This document shows positions 26,803 to 35,463 of a stretch of 64,000 bases of DNA, in pieces; position 1 is the stretch's first letter, and every line of letters begins with the position of its first letter. The DNA comes from Novosphingobium sp. Gsoil 351 (lineage in GTDB: Bacteria; Pseudomonadota; Alphaproteobacteria; Sphingomonadales; Sphingomonadaceae). The stretch lies in contig NZ_CP046120.1 in assembly GCF_009707465.1 (NCBI RefSeq), positions 1,579,501 through 1,643,500 of the forward strand. The letters run 5' to 3'. The translations under genes were made by a program, and so were the position numbers. The notes beneath the pieces were generated by a model. That model saw only the letters and a list, made by a program, of their open reading frames with translations. It did not search any database and was not told the DNA's origin.

Positions 26803-27579
26803 ATGGTGAGGAAGATCTTGCTGGCGTTCGTCCCGGCGGCAGTCGGGGCCGCGGCGGGTCACGCCCAACCTCCCGCAGATGCACGCGCCGTTGTCGAGCA
26901 GGCGATCGCCGTCGCGGGGGGTGTAACCTGGCTCAGTCCCACCACACTGGCGCTCGAAGGGACCGCCGACTTCTACGCGCCCAACCAAGCAGAGCCGGTC
27001 AGCCATGCCGACGACTACCGGATGTGGCGGGCGATGGACGCGAACCGCACCGTTGCCCACGGCGCCGACGGCAAGGTCAAGATCCTCGCCCGCGCGGGGA
27101 CGCGGACCCTGTTCGAAGTGGGTTACGACGGGGACACCACCTGGAACGACAAGGGCATCGCTCCCAAGGCCGAGGCCGAGGCGCTGTGGGCGTCCAACTT
27201 CGGCTTCGGCATCATTCGCCAGGCGCTAAAGGACGGGTTCAAGCTCGAAAATGCGCCACCGCGGGAGTTGGCCGGGCATACCCTGGACATGGTCCGGATC
27301 GTCGATCCGCACGGCCAAGCAACGTTGTTCGGGATCGACCGGGAAAGCCACTTCATCCGCTACATGGGCTTCGCCACGCCCAAAGGCTGGCACGAGCGCC
27401 ACTACGACGACTTCGTGATGCTGGAGAACCCGCGCTGGCTCCAGGCGCGCGAGGTCACGCTGTTCTACAATGGGATCAAGGCCAACACCGTCCACTGGCG
27501 CACCGCCCGGGTCAATGCGCCGTTGGATGCCGCCACTTTCACGGTCCCGGCCCGGTTTGCGCAGGAGAGACCCAAATGA
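26803..27579 (+). CDS. Hypothetical periplasmic protein
   Basis: A 258-residue protein with a signal peptide (M-V-R-K-I-L-L-A-F-V, cleavage after A-G-H-A-Q). The body is beta-rich, with pattern and length like LolA/outer-membrane lipoprotein-sorting-type folds, but I cannot confirm this. GAGGAG lies nine bases before the ATG. It is first in a two-gene unit behind operator copy 5. No catalytic motif is visible; a ligand-binding or periplasmic chaperone role is possible. Confidence 0.75.
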   Translation: MVRKILLAFVPAAVGAAAGHAQPPADARAVVEQAIAVAGGVTWLSPTTLALEGTADFYAPNQAEPVSHADDYRMWRAMDANRTVAHGADGKVKILARAGTRTLFEVGYDGDTTWNDKGIAPKAEAEALWASNFGFGIIRQALKDGFKLENAPPRELAGHTLDMVRIVDPHGQATLFGIDRESHFIRYMGFATPKGWHERHYDDFVMLENPRWLQAREVTLFYNGIKANTVHWRTARVNAPLDAATFTVPARFAQERPK

Positions 27580-27860
27580 CCGCTTGGCTGATCGTCACCG
27601 CGCACGTCACCGATCGCGAAGGCTTCATGGCGGGCTACGCCCCGGCCGCCGCCGCCCTCGTCGAGAAGTTCGGAGGCCGCTACGTTGTCCGCGCGCCGGG
27701 CGCCCAGCAACTCGAGGGCACCGGCGGGGGCGGCGCATCGGTGGTGGTGTCCGAATGGCCCGACAAGGCCGCCGCGCTCAGCTTCTGGAATTCAGCCGAG
27801 TACGCCGCAGTGAAGCGCCTGCGCGAAGGAAAGGCCGACGTTTCGGTGCTACTGGTTTAG
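27576..27860 (+). CDS. DUF1330-family protein
   Basis: A 94-residue dimeric alpha/beta-barrel (ferredoxin-like) protein of the DUF1330 type: F-M-A-G-Y near residue 18, G-G-R-Y-V-V-R near 34 and a late F-W-N-S-A-E-Y motif. The ATG overlaps the previous stop (ATGA). Function unknown; last gene of region 1. Confidence 0.87.
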   Translation: MTAWLIVTAHVTDREGFMAGYAPAAAALVEKFGGRYVVRAPGAQQLEGTGGGGASVVVSEWPDKAAALSFWNSAEYAAVKRLREGKADVSVLLV

Positions 27861-27883
27861 CGACGGACCTTCGCCCCCCGCGC

Positions 27884-28588
27884 CTACATGACCGGGCGTA
27901 CCGCCACGCCATTCATGCGCATCTCGTAGTGGAGGTGAGGTCCGGTCGAACGGCCGGTGCTGCCGACGTAGCCGATCACTTCGCCTTTGCGCACCGCCTG
28001 GCCAGGCGCCACCGCGAGGCCGGACATGTGGCCATACCGGGTTTCGAGGCCGCCGCCGTGCTCGAGCCTGACCGACAGCCCATAGCCACCGCTCCAGCCG
28101 GCCTGGCCGACCACGCCGTCGGATGTGGCGAGGATCGGCGACCCGGTCGGGGCCGCCAGATCGATCCCGGAATGCATTCTGATCCCGCCGAGCAGCGGGT
28201 GCGTGCGCAACCCGAACCCGCTCGTAAGCGCGCCTCTGCTCAACGGCATGCGTGAGGGTAGCGACATAGTCCCCAGCACAGGCCCCACCACGGGGCGGGT
28301 CCTGGAGAAGGTTGCGATGGCGGCAATCCCCGAAAATGCCGACTTTCCCGCATAGACCGGGCGCCCCTCGAAATCGAGCGCGCGGCCGACTTGAATGCGG
28401 ACAGGCTGGCCATCGTCGGCGGTGGCCGTACCGGCGGCGATTTGGGGATGACCAGCAGCGGAGTTCCCGAAAGCTTCGGGCGGCATTGCATCGCCGGCCA
28501 ATGCCGGGCTCACCACCAGCGACGGGGCGAGGGTCACGCAAAGAGCCTTCAGCGCCCAGGTGGGGCATCCGGCGAAGGCGGACCTCAT
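27884..28588 (-). CDS. M23-family (LytM) peptidase, exported
   Basis: A 234-residue protein with a signal peptide ending near A-L-A-G (residue 32) and a C-terminal M23 domain. The zinc ligands are visible: H-S-G-I-D (HxxxD) at about 139-143 and H-L-H near 221. It should cleave peptidoglycan cross-links in the periplasm. Its ATG overlaps the cpaA stop (ATGA), so it is co-translated with the pilus locus. It may open the wall for the pilus secretin or base (inference). Confidence 0.9.
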   Translation of the reverse strand: MRSAFAGCPTWALKALCVTLAPSLVVSPALAGDAMPPEAFGNSAAGHPQIAAGTATADDGQPVRIQVGRALDFEGRPVYAGKSAFSGIAAIATFSRTRPVVGPVLGTMSLPSRMPLSRGALTSGFGLRTHPLLGGIRMHSGIDLAAPTGSPILATSDGVVGQAGWSGGYGLSVRLEHGGGLETRYGHMSGLAVAPGQAVRKGEVIGYVGSTGRSTGPHLHYEMRMNGVAVRPVM

Positions 28589-29040
28589 GACACCAGCGCC
28601 TGCGCCGCGACCGCGCCGGTGGCGATGGCGACCCCATAGGGGACCAGGGCCGACCCCGCTGCCGCTTTCGGTTTGGCCGAACCGCCGATACGGCGCGCAA
28701 CAAACCACACCAAAAGCAGCAGCAAACCTGCAAGTGAGACGCATAGCAACAGCGTTAAACCCATCCGCAACGGAAACCAGGCAGCGCACGCCGCATAGAA
28801 TTTGGCGTCGCCGCCACCGATCCAGCCGACGCGGAACAGCCCCATTCCGCCGATCAGGGCGATCGCCATGTGCGCCAGCGGCGACCAGATCGCGGCGCCT
28901 CCGTTGCTCGCGACATACGCTCCCAAACCCGCCAGCGCCGTCACCAGACACAGCCAATTGGGAAGCTGCCGTCGCGCGAGGTCCAGCCAGGCGCCACCAA
29001 GCGCGCACAAGCCGAGCAACGCGGTGGCGACGGCCGGCAT
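28585..29040 (-). CDS. cpaA: Tad/Cpa prepilin peptidase
   Basis: A 151-residue A24-type prepilin peptidase (TadV/CpaA) with several membrane helices. The aspartates are visible in W-L-D-L-A-R-R-Q-L-P-N and in the G-G-G-D-A-K-F motif. It cleaves the leader of Flp pilins and the TadE-like proteins at the cytoplasmic membrane face. ATG 29040 is chosen, four bases after the preceding stop; a TTG at 29058 in frame would overlap that gene by 14 bases. Confidence 0.9.
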   Translation of the reverse strand: MPAVATALLGLCALGGAWLDLARRQLPNWLCLVTALAGLGAYVASNGGAAIWSPLAHMAIALIGGMGLFRVGWIGGGDAKFYAACAAWFPLRMGLTLLLCVSLAGLLLLLVWFVARRIGGSAKPKAAAGSALVPYGVAIATGAVAAQALVS

Positions 29041-29044
29041 CGCT

Positions 29045-29743
29045 TCAACGTTTCGCAAGCGCGGCGAGATCGAGCCGCACCGGATAGGCTTGGCGCGCGC
29101 GCGGCGCCGCGATCTGGCCGAACTGAGGATTGCGGCGCCGCGGATCGCGCGAGACCGCGGGCGGCTCGGCAGGCGAGGTGCGGATCGCCACCTCCTGGCG
29201 CGACACCCGAGTCAGCGCCGCGGAAGGCGTCGGCAGCGTGATACGAACCACCGAAGGCCCGGCACGAAACTGGCGCTCGAGCGGCGCCGCTTCGTCCGCC
29301 GCGGCGACTGCGTCCGGTTCGGTCGCCGAAGCCGGTTCGACCGCGGGTACAGCCGCGGACTTGGCCATGGCCGCCTCACGCGTTCTATAGAATCGCGCCA
29401 GGTTCGCAGCGAACCGCGGATCGCCCGGGTCCTCCGCGATCGCCGCCTGAAAATAACGTTCGGCCAGATCGCCACGGTCGAGCATGGCATAGGCCACCGC
29501 AAGGCCGTTGTGAGCTTGCGGTGCGGTGGTAATATCGAGCGCGGCGGCCCGGAATGAGGCGATCGCCGAGGCGACCTGACCGTCGCGCAGAAATTGGCGG
29601 CCCTCCTCGAGCGCGATCGATGATTGGGCCGGTTGGATTTCCGCACCTATCGGGCGCACTTCCAGCTTGGCGTGATGCCCGAATATCGATTGGCAACCGC
29701 TCAAGAGCAGCACCGCGGTGGTCCCTGCGAACAGCTTCTTCAT
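29045..29743 (-). CDS. TPR lipoprotein, TadD-like
   Basis: A 232-residue lipoprotein with the lipobox L-L-S-G-C-Q (Cys17). Residues about 45-115 carry two to three TPR-like helices (G-Q-V-A-S-A-I-A-S-F, then G-D-L-A-E-R-Y-F-Q-A-A-I-A-E-D-P). The second half is low-complexity, Ala/Pro/Arg-rich. In Tad systems TadD is a pilotin-like TPR lipoprotein helping the secretin. It lies just downstream of tadC in the locus. Confidence 0.82.
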   Translation of the reverse strand: MKKLFAGTTAVLLLSGCQSIFGHHAKLEVRPIGAEIQPAQSSIALEEGRQFLRDGQVASAIASFRAAALDITTAPQAHNGLAVAYAMLDRGDLAERYFQAAIAEDPGDPRFAANLARFYRTREAAMAKSAAVPAVEPASATEPDAVAAADEAAPLERQFRAGPSVVRITLPTPSAALTRVSRQEVAIRTSPAEPPAVSRDPRRRNPQFGQIAAPRARQAYPVRLDLAALAKR

Positions 29744-29767
29744 GATTTGCCCCCTTGGTTGAACTGG

Positions 29768-30745
29768 CTAACCCCCGGCCAGCAGCGGAAGAATTTGCCG
29801 GACCACCCGCACCGCCGCGGGCAGCATCAACACCCCGATCATCGTCGGCAGCATGCAGACCACCAGCGGGATCGAAATCAGCACCGGCAGCCGGTGCGCC
29901 TTCTCTTCGGCGCGCATTCGCCGCCGCTCGCGCATTTCGGCGGCGTAGACGCGCAAGGTCGTCGAAATGCTCGTGCCAAGCTTGTCGGATTGGATGAGCA
30001 GCGTGGTGAACGAGCGGATCTCGTCGACCCCGGCGGTGTCCGCCATCCGGCGGAAGGCATCCTCGCGCGAGGCACCGGCGCGCAACTGGAGGGTGGTGAC
30101 CGAGATCAGCTCCGCCACCAGCGGGTGCGAATGGACCATTTCCCGGCCGACCCTGTCCATCGCTGCCTCGATGCCAAGGCCCGCCTCGACACAAACGAGG
30201 ATCAGATCAAGGCAGTCGGGAAAACCATTGATGATCTCTTCACGGCGCCGGTCGGCCCTGGCACGGACATACAGGTTCGGCATGTACAAGCCGAGCAGCG
30301 CGAGTCCGACGCCGATCGCATAAGTCTTGAAGAACGAAGGCGGCTGGTCTCCGGAATAGGCGAGCGCGACATATCCCAGCGGAAGGACGAACACGAGCGC
30401 GAGCCTGACGAGGGTGTAGATTCGCGGGGCCGAAGTCGCGCGAAACCCCGCCGCGACCAGCTTGGCGCGGAGCCGCTCGTTCTGGGTATCCGCCAGGCTC
30501 AGGCCCGCGCGTTCCACCGCATCGGCCAGCTTCGCCCAGGCGGTGTCGTTGGAAGCGCGCAGGCTGTCCTTGACCTTGCCGTGGACCAACAGGCCACCGG
30601 TGGTCAATTCGCGCAGTTCGCTGCGAACCAGGGAGCGGCGGGACAAGAAGGTCATCACCACGAACGCCGCGGTGACGACCAAGCCGAACACGATAAGCAG
30701 GATGGTGATGCGGGCGATGCTGCTGGTGGCGGCGAGCTGGAACAT
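29768..30745 (-). CDS. tadC: Tad secretion inner-membrane protein TadC
   Basis: A 325-residue T2SF-domain platform protein with four hydrophobic helices: one N-terminal, two around residues 110-150 and one near the C-terminus. The central acidic motif G-L-G-I-E-A-A-M-D-R-V and the late D-K-L-G-T-S-I-S segment are typical. It works with TadB as the pilus assembly platform. It starts four bases downstream of the tadB stop. Confidence 0.92.
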   Translation of the reverse strand: MFQLAATSSIARITILLIVFGLVVTAAFVVMTFLSRRSLVRSELRELTTGGLLVHGKVKDSLRASNDTAWAKLADAVERAGLSLADTQNERLRAKLVAAGFRATSAPRIYTLVRLALVFVLPLGYVALAYSGDQPPSFFKTYAIGVGLALLGLYMPNLYVRARADRRREEIINGFPDCLDLILVCVEAGLGIEAAMDRVGREMVHSHPLVAELISVTTLQLRAGASREDAFRRMADTAGVDEIRSFTTLLIQSDKLGTSISTTLRVYAAEMRERRRMRAEEKAHRLPVLISIPLVVCMLPTMIGVLMLPAAVRVVRQILPLLAGG

Positions 30746-30749
30746 GACC

Positions 30750-31751
30750 TTAGACCTTCAGATCGACCATGCGGCGGATCATGATGAAACCGATGAGATA
30801 AATGACGATCAGCATGGGGAACCCGATGACGAAAATCGGGTCCTTGGCGACATCGAGATAAAACCGCGGGTTGACCAAGAACAGGCCGACGAATGTGAGG
30901 ATCGGAAGCACCGTGAGCATCCACCCGGTCATCCGCCCTTCCGAGCTCAGCGCGCGGACCTTCATGTAGAGGCTCGATCGCGCCCGGATGACCTCGGAGA
31001 GGTTTTGCAGGATCTCGGCAAGGTTGCCGCCGGTTTCGGACTGCACCGAAAGCGAGACCACGAACATCCGCATGTCGTCGAGATCCCAGCGCTCCGCCAT
31101 GTCCTCGAGCGCTTCCGACAGCTCCGCGCCATAGGCGACTTCGTCGGACACCAGTCCAAACTCGCTGCCAATGGGATCTTCCATCTCGGTGGTGAGCAGG
31201 TCGATCGCCGAAGCGATCGGATGGCCCGAACGCAAGGCGCGGACGAACACGTCCAGGGCGATGGGGAACTGCTCCTCGATCCGCTTGCGGCGCCGCTGCG
31301 AGATGAAGTTGATCGCCAGCAGCGGGAGCGCGACGGCCGCGGCGAAAGCCACCGACACCGTCATCTGCAGCACGCCGAAATTGAGCGGAAACCCGCCCGC
31401 CCTGGCCCCGAGCAGCAGCAACACGCACAGCAGCAGAAACAGCCCGCCCATCGCGACGACGATCTGCGACGGCGACAGCGGCAACGCCGATCCCATCAGC
31501 ATGCGTTGCAACTGCTGCAGCCGGGTCGCGATCATCGGCGGCCAGCCGGCGAAGTCGCGCGGGGTGTTCTTGCGCAACCGTGCGACGACATCCTCGCGGC
31601 TTCCGCCTTCGCGAATCATCCGCAGCCGCAAATTGACCGCACCGGTCTCGGCGCGGCGCCGCCAGGCGCTGCCGACCACGACTTGGCTGACCATGAAGAT
31701 CGACGCGAAGATCGCCGACAGCAGCAGGATCCTGATCAGAGCGTCCTGCAT
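30750..31751 (-). CDS. tadB: Tad secretion inner-membrane protein TadB
   Basis: A 333-residue T2SF-domain protein with an N-terminal helix, two central helices near residues 85-140 and two C-terminal helices. The motif S-G-H-P-I-A-S-A-I-D-L and the later S-E-T-G-G-N-L-A-E-I-L-Q-N-L are conserved in TadB. It is the partner of TadC. It is preceded by cpaF with only one base between stop and start. Confidence 0.93.
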   Translation of the reverse strand: MQDALIRILLLSAIFASIFMVSQVVVGSAWRRRAETGAVNLRLRMIREGGSREDVVARLRKNTPRDFAGWPPMIATRLQQLQRMLMGSALPLSPSQIVVAMGGLFLLLCVLLLLGARAGGFPLNFGVLQMTVSVAFAAAVALPLLAINFISQRRRKRIEEQFPIALDVFVRALRSGHPIASAIDLLTTEMEDPIGSEFGLVSDEVAYGAELSEALEDMAERWDLDDMRMFVVSLSVQSETGGNLAEILQNLSEVIRARSSLYMKVRALSSEGRMTGWMLTVLPILTFVGLFLVNPRFYLDVAKDPIFVIGFPMLIVIYLIGFIMIRRMVDLKV

Positions 31752-31752
31752 C

Positions 31753-33126
31753 TCAGGTCTTCAGATCGGGGCGGAACAGCTCGGCCGGCAGTTCGATGCC
31801 GTGCGCCGCCGCGTCGTTGAGGAACTTGGGCCGGATCCCGGTCGCTTCGAAGTGGCCCAGGACCATGTTGTCGGCATCGCGGCCGGTCATCTTGAAGCGG
31901 AATATCTCCTGCATGGTGATCGTCTCGCCCTCCATGCCGGTGATCTCCGAGATGCTCATCACCTTGCGCCGCCCGTCGGAAAGGCGGCCGACCTGAACGA
32001 CCACGTTGATCGCCGAAGCAATCTGCGCGCGCGCCGAGCGCGGAGAAATCTCGATCCCGCTCATCCCGATCATCTGCTCGACGCGCGAAAGCGCATCGCG
32101 CGCGGTGTTGGCGTGGACCGTGGTCATCGAACCATCGTGGCCGGTGTTCATCGCCTGGAGCATGTCGAAGGCTTCGCCGGCCCGAACCTCGCCGACGATG
32201 ATCCGGTCGGGCCGCATCCGCAGCGCGTTCTTGACAAGATCGCGTTGGGTGACCTCGCCCTTGCCCTCGATGTTGGGGGGCCGGGTCTCGAGCCTTGCGG
32301 TGTGTTCCTGCTGGAGTTGAAGTTCGGCGGAGTCCTCGATCGTGACGATGCGCTCGCGCTCGTCGATGTACGACGACATCGCGTTGAGCAGCGTGGTCTT
32401 GCCCGAACCCGTTCCCCCGGAGATCAAGACGTTGCGGCGCGACTGGACGATCGCACGCAAGGCGTCGGCGATGGACTCGGGAATGCTGCCGAATTCGATC
32501 AAGCGCGCGATGCTGATCGGCCGCTTGGCGAACTTGCGGATCGAGAGCAGCGAACCGTCGATCGCCAGCGGCGCGACGATGGCATTGACCCGAGATCCAT
32601 CCGCGAGGCGAGCGTCGACGAAGGGTGAGGACTCGTCCACCCGGCGGCCGACCGCGCTGACGATCTTCTGGATGATCCGCAGCAGATGACGCTCGTCCTG
32701 GAAGCGGGTCGCGACTTTCTCCAGGATGCCCTGCCGCTCGACGAACACGGTCTCGTGCCCGTTGACGAGGATATCGGTGATGCTCTCGTCCTTGAGCAGC
32801 GGCTCTAGCGGACCCAGGCCGAGCAATTCGTCGAGTACATCGAGGACCAGCGCGGTCTTCTCGCGCGAGTTGAGCGGCTCGCGCTGCGCCTCGAGCAATT
32901 CGCCGACGATCTCGGCGATCTCCGCCTGAATCTGCTCGCGCGAAAGCTTGTCGAGGGCCGACAGGTTGATGCGTTCGAGCAGCGAGCGGTGGATCGAGAC
33001 CTTGAGGTCGATCATCCGATCGAGCGGCGCCTCGGGCGGCACGGGACGGACGATCGTGCGCGGGGTGGCTTCGGCGGGCTCGAACCGCTCCGCTTCGTCG
33101 GGCCGTTTGACGCTCCACAAAGCCAT
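31753..33126 (-). CDS. cpaF: Flp pilus assembly ATPase TadA/CpaF
   Basis: A 457-residue secretion ATPase. Walker [10 protein letters not shown] is at residues 237-245, an Asp-box region (E-D-S-A-E-L-Q-L) follows, and Walker B is I-I-V-G-E-V-R. It powers pilin polymerisation at the inner membrane. I prefer the ATG at 33126 because GGGGAGG sits six bases upstream, over the in-frame ATG at 33141 inside the cpaE stop region. Confidence 0.95.
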   Translation of the reverse strand: MALWSVKRPDEAERFEPAEATPRTIVRPVPPEAPLDRMIDLKVSIHRSLLERINLSALDKLSREQIQAEIAEIVGELLEAQREPLNSREKTALVLDVLDELLGLGPLEPLLKDESITDILVNGHETVFVERQGILEKVATRFQDERHLLRIIQKIVSAVGRRVDESSPFVDARLADGSRVNAIVAPLAIDGSLLSIRKFAKRPISIARLIEFGSIPESIADALRAIVQSRRNVLISGGTGSGKTTLLNAMSSYIDERERIVTIEDSAELQLQQEHTARLETRPPNIEGKGEVTQRDLVKNALRMRPDRIIVGEVRAGEAFDMLQAMNTGHDGSMTTVHANTARDALSRVEQMIGMSGIEISPRSARAQIASAINVVVQVGRLSDGRRKVMSISEITGMEGETITMQEIFRFKMTGRDADNMVLGHFEATGIRPKFLNDAAAHGIELPAELFRPDLKT

Positions 33127-33128
33127 GT

Positions 33129-34322
33129 TCAGCCTCCCCATTCTCGAGTCAGCCCGGCCGCCAGAGCGACGATGTCCTGACCGAACTTGCTCTTTCGGTT
33201 GGCCTCCCAGGCCAGCAACCCCTGGTCCTGCGAAGTCGCGAGGAGGGTGGGTTCGCCGGCGAGGGTCGCGTGAACCGGGTGCCCCAAGGTGCGCCGCACT
33301 TCATCGAGCCCGATCATCCGGAACAGGCGTTTTTCGACGCGGTTGACGATGAGCCGGACGCGTTCCCGAGCGATGCCGACCGTGTCGAACAGCTCGAGCC
33401 GCCGCTTCGTCTGGCGCAGTCCGGGGATGGTCAGATCGGTCACCAGCAAGATCTCGGTCGACGCCAAGGCGGTAGAGAGCGCCCAATTGGTCCAGTTGGC
33501 GGGCAGATCGACGAGGACGGCGCCGTATTCGCGCCGGGCGATCGTCAGCATGTGAAGCAGCTGATCCACGTCGATCGCCTCGAGCGGCGTGATCGCGTCG
33601 GGAGCAACGATCAGGTCGAACTGACGCCCGCTCGCAACCACCGCGGCGCGCAAGAATTCGGCATCGAGGCGATTGCCGGCTTCGAGCAGTTCCAGCGCGG
33701 TCGTCTTGGCCGACTTGCCGAGCGCGGCCCCGATGCTCCCGTACTGGATGTCGAGATCGATCAGGCAGACCCCCCGCGCCGGAGGATCGTTGGCGGCGAG
33801 CGCGGCCGCGAGGTGCGTGATCACGGTCGTAGCCCCCGCTCCGCCCGCACTGCGGACCACCGAAACGAGCGGGGCGAGGGGGACGTGGGCAACCTGCTTT
33901 TCGCGCATCTGCGCCGCCAGATCGAGCAGTTGCGCGGTCAGCTCGTCGAGATCGAAGGGAATGGCCGCGACGTCGTTGACACCCTGACGCACGAGCGTCC
34001 GCACCGTCGCGACGTTGGCGTCGTGCAGGGCGACGACGAGCGGCAAGTTGGGCCGCGCGCTGCGCACCTGGGCGATCCGCCGCATCGACGCGCGATCCGC
34101 AGGATCGACCTCGATCACCAGCAGGGCGGCCGAAGCGATCACGTCTTCGGGGAGCGGTTCCGCCGGCGAGGCCGCGATCAGACGCAAATCGGCCAGGCGG
34201 CGAAAGGCGACCCCGGCGCGCAAGCGATCGATCTCGACCCCATTGGCGACCACGAACACGTCGGATGGCATGCCTATCGCCATGCCGCCGCCGAGATCGA
34301 AAGGAGTATCGAGAGTTCCCAT
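33129..34322 (-). CDS. cpaE: Tad localisation ATPase CpaE/TadZ
   Basis: A 397-residue MinD/ParA-type ATPase. The N-terminal 140 residues are receiver-like, and the deviant Walker A S-A-G-G-A-G-A-T-T lies at residues 158-166. The usual first Lys is missing, as is common in TadZ. It places the Tad machine at the pole. It is flanked by tadE-like and cpaF genes. Confidence 0.92.
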   Translation of the reverse strand: MGTLDTPFDLGGGMAIGMPSDVFVVANGVEIDRLRAGVAFRRLADLRLIAASPAEPLPEDVIASAALLVIEVDPADRASMRRIAQVRSARPNLPLVVALHDANVATVRTLVRQGVNDVAAIPFDLDELTAQLLDLAAQMREKQVAHVPLAPLVSVVRSAGGAGATTVITHLAAALAANDPPARGVCLIDLDIQYGSIGAALGKSAKTTALELLEAGNRLDAEFLRAAVVASGRQFDLIVAPDAITPLEAIDVDQLLHMLTIARREYGAVLVDLPANWTNWALSTALASTEILLVTDLTIPGLRQTKRRLELFDTVGIARERVRLIVNRVEKRLFRMIGLDEVRRTLGHPVHATLAGEPTLLATSQDQGLLAWEANRKSKFGQDIVALAAGLTREWGG

Positions 34323-34333
34323 TTCATAACCGC

Positions 34334-34951
34334 CTAATTCGAGACCGTTCCCTGGCCGTCTTCCAGCGTCATCGAATAACGCGAGGTCGGCAGCGCGACG
34401 CTGGTGCCAAGCATGAACAGCATCGGAAAACTCATGTTCTGGACCGACACGGTGACGATCGGCGCCACATCGGGACCGTTGGGATCACCGGAAAAGCCGA
34501 GGCCGGACCAATCGTAATCCACAACCAGGTTTTCCGGTCGGATCGACGGATAGACCTGCCGCATCCGCCCGATCAGGTTGTCGAAGGCGGTCTGGCTCGC
34601 GGTTGTGCCGAAGGCACAGGTCCCGCCCGTCTTGCAGGTGCAAGTTGGCGCTCCCGCGGTCGATGCCACGCAATGGACGCCCGGGAATGCCGAAATCGGC
34701 ACGATCGTTCCCTGGGTGATCCCACCCTGATCGGCGTAGCTGTAGGTGATCAACCCGCTGGGAATCACATCCGTCGCCACCGCCCAGCGCGCGCCGGCCT
34801 GGGTGGCCTTCTCGAGTTGGGCAAAAGCCCAGGCGAACCGGCCGACGTCGGTCAGCCCGAGCAGGAATGTCAGGAAGATCGGCAGGATCAGGGCAAACTC
34901 GGCCGCCGAAGCTCCGCGATCGTTGCGCCAGAAAGGGCGAGTCCCGCTCAT
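34334..34951 (-). CDS. TadE-like minor pseudopilin
   Basis: A 205-residue protein with the pilin-like leader R-G-A-S-A-A-E-F-A-L-I-L-P-I-F near residue 12, a single N-terminal helix and a periplasmic domain with four Cys near residues 94-114. The Glu at +5 after the expected cleavage site is present, so it should be processed by CpaA. The start overlaps the stop of the next upstream gene (ATGA). Confidence 0.88.
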   Translation of the reverse strand: MSGTRPFWRNDRGASAAEFALILPIFLTFLLGLTDVGRFAWAFAQLEKATQAGARWAVATDVIPSGLITYSYADQGGITQGTIVPISAFPGVHCVASTAGAPTCTCKTGGTCAFGTTASQTAFDNLIGRMRQVYPSIRPENLVVDYDWSGLGFSGDPNGPDVAPIVTVSVQNMSFPMLFMLGTSVALPTSRYSMTLEDGQGTVSN

Positions 34952-35463
34952 AGCCCCATCACCACGGCCTGTTCGGAAGCACGCAGGCGCAACGTACCCG
35001 CCGGGAAACCGAGCAGGATGAACAGTGAGGTGTAGGGCACGTCGGCGCTGACCGTGACGGTTACTCGGACCGGGCCAGTGACCCCGTCTCCGAACAATCC
35101 CTTAGATGTGGTATCGCAGCCCGTCACAGAAACCGTCGTGTCGCTGGTCGCCGTATCGCCCCAATTGGGCAGCAAGGGCGTGCCAGTTCCGTCGAGGGTG
35201 CCGGTTCTGGTCAGCTTCAAGATGCGATCCTTGGTCGCCTGAACGATCGAACCGCCGCCGGTGCACGTATACTGATCGACCGACTGGCGTCCGGCATAGC
35301 GCGCGCCGTCGCGCACCGCCTTGACCACGCGATGCTCAGCCCAGAAGAAATAGGCGCCCTCCATCCCGCCGAACATCAGGGTTATCAGCATCGGCAACAT
35401 CAGCGCCATTTCCGCGGCGGCAGCACCGCTAGTGTTGCGCAAGAGGGCACGCAGGGTGGCCAT
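34948..35463 (-). CDS. TadE-like minor pseudopilin (second)
   Basis: A 171-residue paralogous pseudopilin with the leader motif S-G-A-A-A-A-E-M-A-L-M-L-P-M-L near residue 12 and a periplasmic domain with two Cys. It sits between tadG and the other tadE-like gene, overlapping both by one to four bases. Confidence 0.88.
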   Translation of the reverse strand: MATLRALLRNTSGAAAAEMALMLPMLITLMFGGMEGAYFFWAEHRVVKAVRDGARYAGRQSVDQYTCTGGGSIVQATKDRILKLTRTGTLDGTGTPLLPNWGDTATSDTTVSVTGCDTTSKGLFGDGVTGPVRVTVTVSADVPYTSLFILLGFPAGTLRLRASEQAVVMGL

